This document shows positions 57,505 through 64,000 of a stretch of DNA of 64,000 nt, piece after piece. The position numbers and the translations under genes were made by a program. Location: positions 1-64,000 of the forward strand of contig JAYMGJ010000017.1 of assembly GCA_037178675.1 (NCBI GenBank). Direction: 5' to 3'. The DNA comes from Scleroderma bovista (lineage: Eukaryota > Basidiomycota > Agaricomycetes > Boletales > Sclerodermataceae). The notes beneath the pieces are model-generated. The model was given only the letters and a program-made list of their open reading frames with translations. It did not search any database and was not told where the DNA came from. Within the stretch, counting starts at the first letter, position 1. Each line of letters starts with the position of its first letter.

Positions 57505-58050
57505 ATCGTACTCTGTATTTCCGGGATCCAATGGATGGTACATTGGTCTCAGATCACCTCACGCCTGCCAACCGTCAACATCGGATTGGATGGCAGAACG
57601 TCGCATGATTAGCCTGTAAGTCCATTTGGACCCACCAATGCAGAAAAAACGTATGGAAGTTGCCATGGGGCAATCGCAGTCAACCTGGACTCGGAGGTGG
57701 TGGCGCGCAGTTCTGCCAGGTGTACTGTCTGCCTTCATACTCCGATGCGCAGTGCCGTATTGTACGTGACGCGAAGCCCAATTGCAACAAATCAGGGAAA
57801 TCAACTGAATTTCAGGCCAGTTCCCATCGTAATTTTTGGGATATGATTCTAAAACCTCCCAAGTCAAATACTATGAGGGGGCTGCGGTTTCGCTCTGCTA
57901 GTTCCGTAGGTTATACTTTCTATCCATAAAATTTAACCGGCGATCACATCAATATCGGTCCCCTGATGCCTGCTATACTCTTTCTGCGCAGCACGCCCCG
58001 TAATTTCTGGACGGGCATGGCGAGCAGGAGGGGTCATGCTCTAGAAAATG

Positions 58051-58058
58051 TATAAAAG
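58051..58058 (+). promoter_or_regulatory. TATA box of secreted protein gene copy 1
   Basis: TATAAAAG, 73 bp upstream of the ATG at 58124; conserved in the inverted copy at 60526-60533. Confidence 0.65.
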
Positions 58059-58123
58059 ACGGTGAATCATAGCCAAGTTTTCCCCCAAGCTAGAATTCGC
58101 CCTTCTAACCAACTCAAAACATC

Positions 58124-58665
58124 ATGTTCAACAAAGTCATTTTATCTGCTGCTGCTGCTTCATTGTTTGCTGCATACGTGTCTGCGATATGTCCAGGGTA
58201 CGACTACGGTGTTGCCCAGTCCAACACCGGTGTTTGTAAGCATCAACCTGACTTGGAGACTCTGTGCTAAGCCATATACCAGTTCAAGTATTTGATGGGT
58301 CTTGCAACGTCATCCAGCAGGTGATCTCGCAAAACCCATGCAATGGAGGCGTACTTGACTGTACCTCTGCGCCGAACTTCACCGGTCTGCACCTGGACGG
58401 GGTCAAGTAACTACTTGTTCTTTTTCTGTTTCATAGCTCATCGCTAATGTACTTTATAGATACGCCTGTAGCCCCGACACGAACGGCGATTCTTGCAATG
58501 GTCATGCCATTCAAGTTTGTGTAAGTATATCTATAGTCCAATGTTTTGTGCGGGTTCTGATAAGATTTCTAGTGCCATAACGAGAAAAAATCTGACGAGA
58601 CCAAGAACCCGAATAACCCGAAACAGCCTACCCCGAAACAGGACTCGAACCCTCGTAGGTTCTAA
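58124..58665 (+). CDS. Small secreted cysteine-containing protein, copy 1 (129 aa)
   Basis: Spliced model: 58124-58235, 58283-58406, 58460-58520, 58573-58665, all introns GT-AG (47, 53 and 52 nt). The sum is 390 nt. The N-terminus MFNKVILSAAAASLFAAYVSA is a signal peptide. The mature part begins ICPGYDYGVAQ and has eight cysteines, including C.VIQQV, NPCNGGVLDC, KYACSPD, DSCNG and VCCHN. It ends in a lysine/proline-rich tail (PKQPTPKQDSNPRRF). The layout resembles a family of fungal small secreted proteins (CPGY... VFD.SCN... KYAC... VCC) known only as such. Convergent with copy 2 on the other arm. Function not known. Confidence 0.85.
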
Positions 58666-59010
58666 ACAGAGTAGTCCACAGTTGCAAGGTTTGCAGTACC
58701 AATGAAAGACCTGTACTGTTTCCTTGATGGACTTTCTCCACATACTGCATACCTTTTTGTCATTTATATTGCGCATAGACAAATGTTGGTATTTATGGCG
58801 CGGTGTTATACTCGAATACTACTCGAAGTCTGAGCCTTTTTTTTGCTCATTGCAAAATTTATGTTTTCAACAACCGTCTAAATCGCGAGACAACCCAGCG
58901 GCTGTTCCCAGACAACACCCCCATCCTGAAATAACCGATATGAGCGAAGTTTGGGATCGTTCACGCGTGAAAGCATAGAGTCCATAATAGAACAGAACAA
59001 AAGTGAAGTA

Positions 59011-59554
59011 ATGACATTCCGAACACAAGGCCACATTGTTTGGCAGGCTGCAAGTCATCATCGTATGGTTGTGGGCCCCAGGTGCATGGGGCCAGTCGAA
59101 TGCCGAGAAGGCACACCACACTACTGTGTCGATACACAATGGGTACGGCCATCCACTCCACTCCTACTATCGTACTCGTGTCTATGTCTTTTTCCTAATT
59201 CAATATATTTTGATTATCTTGTCTTTCCACTTCCAACTTTATGTACTCTTTCATCTTCACTACGAGCTCGCGTAGTTTATTTGCCACGATGCACAAACAG
59301 TAGAGCAAATGTTTTGTGGCATGTAATACAGAGAAAAGTATGTGACTGAATTACAGAAGCAGTGGCACCGGTAGGGGCAACCAGTGTCCCTCAACCAGTT
59401 CTAAGTACGCCTTCAAACATCTGCGCCCAACCATGAGTTTGGTATCGTCGGGCCAGTGTTGAAAGCCCTTGCGCTTTGACCGCGGTGTTTCGTTCTTCGT
59501 TCTCATTGTCCTCACCTGAAGTGAATAATGGTCCGGGGGCGCCGGTGTGGGAAC
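59011..59554. other. Spacer of the inverted duplication
   Basis: About 540 bp separate the two arms. Short frames only; no gene recognised. Confidence 0.5.
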
Positions 59555-59917
59555 GCAAACATTCGAGGCTTTTGTTCGGTCCTCACCATGGACTCTATGT
59601 TTCCATGCGTTAACGTCCGATCCCAGGCACACATATCAGTTATTTCAGGATGCGGAGCAGTGTTGTCTGGGGCCGCTCGGCGAACTTGACGAATTCTTGT
59701 CTCGCGATTTAGGCGCTTGTCGAAAACATAACATTTGCGGACGAGTAAAAAAAGGCTCCACAGACTTTCAGCATAATAGCACGCCGTAAATATCAACATT
59801 TGTCTGTGCACAATATAAATGACAAAAAGGTGTGCAGTGTGTGGAGAATGTCCATCAAGGAAACAGTACAGGTCTTTCATTGGTACTGCAAACCTTGCAA
59901 CTGTGGACTACTCCTGT

Positions 59918-60461
59918 TTAGAACCTACGAAATTTCGAGTTCGGTTTCGGGGTAGGCTGTTTCGGGTTCTTCGGGTTCTTGGTGTCGTCGGATTTTTTCT
60001 CGTTATGGCACTAGAAATCTTGTCAGAACCTGCACAAAACATTGGACTACAGATATACTTACGCAAACTTGAATGGCATGACCGTTGCAAGAATCGCCGT
60101 TCGTGTCAGTGCTACAGTCGTATCTAGTATAAAGTACATTAGCAATGAGCTATCAAGCAGAAAAGAACAAGTAGTTACTTGACCCCGTTCAGGTGCAGAG
60201 CGGTGAAGTTCGGCGCAGAGGTACAGTCAAGTACGCCTCCATTGCATGGGTTTTGCGAGTTCACCTGCTGGATGACGTTGCAAGACCCATCAAATACCTG
60301 AACTGATATACGGGTTAGCACAGAGTCTCTAAGTCAGGTTGATGCTTACAAACACTAGTGTTGGACTGGGCAACACCGTAGTCGTACCCTGGACATATCG
60401 CAGACACGTATGCAGCAAACAATGAAGCAGAAGCAGCAGATAAGATGACTTTGTTGAACAT
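59918..60461 (-). CDS. Small secreted cysteine-containing protein, copy 2 (129 aa)
   Basis: Spliced model: 60461-60350, 60302-60179, 60123-60063, 60010-59918. Exon lengths are identical to copy 1 (112, 124, 61 and 93 nt); introns 47, 55 and 52 nt. The sum is 390 nt, 129 aa. It keeps the signal peptide and all cysteines of copy 1. It differs at scattered codons: Ala to Ser in the signal, Gly to Ser in NTSV, Ile to Asn in VNSQN, Gly to Ala in FTAL, ACSPD to DCSTD, and several tail residues. Both copies are open, so both may be functional. The TATA box is conserved at 60526-60533. Confidence 0.85.
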
Positions 60462-60525
60462 GATGTTTTGAGTTGGTTAGAAGGGCGAATTCTAGCTTGA
60501 GGAAAACTTGGCCATGGTTCTCCGT

Positions 60526-60533
60526 CTTTTATA
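60526..60533 (-). promoter_or_regulatory. TATA box of secreted protein gene copy 2
   Basis: TATAAAAG on the minus strand, about 65 bp before the ATG at 60461. Confidence 0.62.
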
Positions 60534-61400
60534 CGATTTCTAGAGTATGATTTCTCCCGCTCGACATGCCCGGCCAGAAGTTACGGGGCGTGCTGCGCAC
60601 GCTGCGCAGAAAGAGCATAGTAGGCATCAGGAGACCGATATTGATGCGACCACCGGTTAAATTTTATGGATAGACCTTCGGAACCAGAGCAAAACCGCAG
60701 CCTTCTCATATTTCCTGTTTTCCTCGTCGAAGGGAAACGGCGGGAAAGGTATGACGGCCTGATCATCTGATGGCACAATTTCACGGGACAACGTTGTCCC
60801 ATGTAGTCGGCCACCGCTTGCCAGGGAACGAACAGCCCATGAGACCACGTACATACTAGAGCCTCGGACACACTGTGGCATAGTGAATGGGATTTGCACT
60901 GTCCAGGAAGAGTGACATACCGGTAACCGAAGGAAACCTCATCGCAGGACATTCAAATCGAGTTCAGTTGTCTCACATTCGTCAGTCATTGTTCCTCAAA
61001 CTCATTCACTTGCAACCGCATCCAGGCCTAGGAATACTCGACGGATGATTCAGAGATCTCTTGCGTGCAACTTGGGAGGTATTAGAATCTTCGATGGGAA
61101 CTGGCCTGAAATTCAGTTGATTTCCCTGATTTGTTGCAATTGGGCTTCGCGTCACGTACTATTGTACTGCGCATCGGAGTATGAAGGCAGACAGTACACC
61201 TGGCAGAACTGCGCGCCACCACGTCCGATTCCAGGTTGACTGCGATCCCCCCATGGCACGTTCTTTCTGCGCTGGTTGGTCCCAATGAACTTAAAGGCTA
61301 ATGCGACGTTCTGCCATCCAATCGGATGTTGTCAGGCATGAGGTGAGCTGAGACCAATGTTCCATCCATTGGATACCGGAAATACGGAGTACAATTCGCA

Positions 61401-62700
61401 AGAAATTACGATGGGAACTGGCCTTTCAGTTGACTGGGCTGATTTGCTACAAATAGGCTTCATTCACCTACATATTGAACGCCAGAAGGAAGGAATCCGC
61501 GTTCACCGACCATGGTATCGTTCCCCTGTAGCTTGGTGAAATCATCATCTGCGCTGGGCTTAATACACGCATCTTCAACTCCTCTTCGTCAGATGCCCGT
61601 AAGGACGAGGCCACTTTAGATTGAGGTCAGGTAAAACAACATAATCAAGCTGACGGAACCACTGAGAGAATCGTAGAAACGATGACGATGCTCACTTTCC
61701 AGCATCCGCTACACGCGATAGGTGACTTGAAAGTGTTATTCTCGGATGCGCTTGGTATTAGCCTGACCTGCGTATACCCACACACACAAGTACAAAGGAA
61801 CAAGCCGAGCCTTGGCACACAAATCAGCACTTCGTAACTGACATGAAGAGATACCAATGTAACTGGGCGAAGATGCATCGATGACGGCACCTTTGCGGAA
61901 CTGGATCACTGTTGCTGTGCGCCGTTGTAAACCAATACAACATTATTAAACGTGACGAAGTCTTGGGCCGACCTTCTGAATGCCAACGTCATGAGTGGCT
62001 AGTACGGACAACTCAGACAGGGAAACGGAAATGCAACTGGAAGACCTGGCACCAGCTATTATGGCACAGAGAATACCGATGGCATCAAGCAACAACTCAA
62101 ATATAAGCAAGAAGTAGGATATCAATACTCACCGAAACAGCGAGTCAGTGAAGCCAATTGTGGGCAGAGTCAGACGACCATAGGATCATTTTCCTGGTAG
62201 CGTTTCTCGTTGTCCGTGTAGAAGAATCCCTTGAATTCAACTTGTATGGAGAAGGCTTGCCAAAGGGCTTTTCATGTCTGGAATACGAGTCGTTCAATAG
62301 TGCACGTTAGCAGGATGAGTCGTTCTCCAGGCGATAATTTCATTTCCGATCCGATCCGTCTGCCTAATATGATAGAGGGCGTTGCCCACATGTTCAGTCG
62401 TTACTGCCATAGGCACCTCTCTAGTACGATGGGCCTCCCTGTAGGCAGGGATCTAGCTGAACTCGAAAATGGCAAACGAACAAAGCATCTACATTTTTTT
62501 TACTCAAGTGAGGTTCATTAGAAGGTAAGCACAACAAAGATATGAACAACGTGAGCTAACAACGATGGAGAGGTAGAAAGTAAAGGATTCATCACCGAGA
62601 CATAGATACATATATCCCGTCTTCCCATTTGGTCCTTTGTCTTTACTATCAGGTGCGCATCTCCGTTGGTAGAGGGTTCCGACAAATGCAACATAACTCT
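61401..62700. other. Region without a recognised gene
   Basis: Only short frames (for example 62231-62521, 96 codons, plus). No family, RNA gene or repeat seen. The downstream region of the ABC transporter gene lies at its right edge. Confidence 0.4.
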
Positions 62701-64000
62701 CTACTTCAACAATTGCAACTGGTTGTACTCATAATAATCTCCTCTCAATGCAAGCAACTCGTCATGGGTGCCAGCTTCGCTGACACGGCCTTCCTTGATG
62801 AAGTAACTAGCAGGGGAGCGAGTCAGCCTGGTAAAAAAAGAACATAATCATGGTGCTTGCATGCAATCAGCGTTTTGAATGGTGGATAGGCGGTGAGCGA
62901 TAGCGATTGTCGTCCGGCCCCTAGCTGCCTTGTCAAGTGCGTCTTGCACAGTTTTCTCTGAATTCGAGTCCAAAGCAGAAGTTGCTTCATCCAAGAGCAG
63001 AACTTTAGGTTTACGAAGAAGAGCACGCGCAATGGCAATCCGTTCTGTCGCAATAACTGGTCTGTCAGTGATGTCAGAAGTGTGCTGGTGTCACTCACGC
63101 TTCTGACCGCCAGACAGCTGGGATCCCTTGCTACCGACTTCCGTCTCAAAGCCACTGGAAACTCCTTCAGAAAGTGTCGACATCAAGGTCAAGTTCATCT
63201 TACTCCGGCAACGACTGGATAAAGTCAAGAATGTTGGCATCTCGGCATGCTGCTTCGATGTCCTCCTGAGTCACGTCAGATATTGGCTTAGTTGCACCAA
63301 GCAAAATGTTGAAGCGGATGGTGCCAGAGTAAAGAGTCTGAAATAAATGTGAAAATCAGTAACGCCCTACACACGACCACTTGCTATGACACACAGGTTC
63401 TTGAGAAACGAGCGCGATCTGCTTCCTGTATTCTTGGACGTCGTATCCGTTGATAGGCTGGCCATCAAGCAAAACTTGACCGACAACGGGGTCGTAAAAA
63501 CGCTCGATCAGCTGAATGCTATAAAACAAATATCAGGTTTAGTCCTGGTAGTCTAAATGGACTTACACAGTACTCTTCCCACAGCCGCTCGCGCCGACAA
63601 GAGCAACATAGCTACCCGGTTCAGCCGTGAGATTCAGGCCACGGAGAACGCGAACGGTAGGTCTCGTGGGATATTGGAAGTGAACATTTTCCAAGCGTAT
63701 CTGACCCTTAACGTTTATCCCTGCCAAAGTTTTCCCATCAGGAGAATCTGCATCGATCTCCGGGACGGTGTCGAACAGTTGTATCATAAACGCGGCTGCA
63801 ACACGAGCTGCCGACACGTCAGGAACGAATGAGAATACACTACCAGCCTGTATGGCCCCAAATGCCGTAGCCTAAAACAAATTGGGTCAAGAAGGCTATC
63901 CAATCATCCCATATTAGACAACGAACGAACCATGAGTGCAGTAAAGAAGGCTGCGGTGGATATTTCCAACCTAGAGACGAGTGTCGAACCGTACCAGAAC
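62701..64000 (-). CDS. ABCB-type (multidrug/STE6-like) ABC transporter, C-terminal part
   Basis: The gene runs off the right edge. Exons in the window: (64000)-63931, 63871-63567, 63518-63395, 63337-63204, 63154-63099, 63044-62861, 62806-62701 with a TAG stop. These encode the end of the last membrane domain ([20 protein letters not shown]) and a full nucleotide-binding domain. Walker A is GASGCGKST, the Q-loop QIALVSQEP, the signature LSGGQKQ, Walker [14 protein letters not shown], and the H-loop IAHRLS. The end is [17 protein letters not shown]...NQLQLLK. All catalytic motifs are intact. The order (membrane domain then final binding domain) fits the second half of a full P-glycoprotein-like exporter or a half transporter; the window cannot decide. 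The last intron uses a GC-AG pair (donor GCAAGC at 62860). Confidence 0.92.

Larger units (their letters stand above)
57505..59010 (+). repeat. Left arm of a large inverted duplication
   Basis: This arm is the inverted counterpart of 59555-61400 at roughly 85-95 percent identity by eye. It covers GGTCTCAGATCACCTCA near 57.55 kb, the promoter and all exons of a small secreted protein gene, and 300 bp of its 3' flank. It lacks about 330 bp found in the right arm at about 60715-61045. Confidence 0.88.
59555..61400 (-). repeat. Right arm of the large inverted duplication
   Basis: It is the reverse complement of the left arm from about 59010 back to 57505, ending near CTCCGTATTTCCGG-type sequence at about 61.39 kb. 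It contains an extra segment at about 60715-61045 that is absent from the left arm. Confidence 0.88.

Noticed and set aside
57555..57929. Open frames 57559-57867 (minus) and 57660-57929 (plus)
   Set aside because: They lie in the duplicated flank; the counterpart in the right arm does not keep either frame.

Overview
This window looks like a chromosome segment from a basidiomycete fungus, most likely an Agaricomycete. Genes are split by GT-AG introns of about 45-60 nt. The window carries a KDZ transposase next to a TET/JBP dioxygenase, a combination described for mushroom-forming fungi. It also has a DUF6698-type gene, a hAT transposase, copia and long-terminal-repeat (LTR) elements, a LINE tail and small secreted proteins. 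Spliced models given here were assembled by eye from splice signals and reading frame; four of them sum to exact codon multiples.

Layout. 1-6.0 kb: end of a broken copia element and its LTR, two solo LTRs of one family in opposite orientation (each with its own 5-bp target duplication), a 122/131-bp tandem array, and a frameshifted DUF6698-like gene. 6.0-15.6 kb: gene-poor, with a small tandem repeat, a rearranged partial copy of the splicing factor gene PRP8 and a candidate solo LTR. 15.6-20.9 kb: a hAT transposon that has lost its 5' exon, running into hairpin-rich satellite DNA. 21.0-27.2 kb: a three-gene cassette, namely an intact TET/JBP dioxygenase (374 aa), an intact unknown 229-aa gene, and a KDZ transposase that is broken three ways. 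27.2-35.8 kb: a non-coding LTR element full of CCGGAG motifs, then a 5'-truncated LINE. 37.1-47.2 kb: the ordinary gene-bearing part, with a cysteine-rich secreted protein, RNA14 (mRNA 3'-end processing) and YTA7/ATAD2 (AAA ATPase with bromodomain), the last two convergent. 49.5-56.1 kb: tandem repeats, a three-helix membrane protein gene with a degraded upstream duplicate, and a second unknown gene. 57.5-61.4 kb: a large inverted duplication carrying two intact copies of a four-exon small secreted protein gene. 62.7-64.0 kb: the C-terminal half of an ABCB-type transporter, running off the window.

The most interesting part is the 21-27 kb cassette. The DNA-base oxidase and its unknown neighbour remain open while the transposase between them and the LTR element has decayed.
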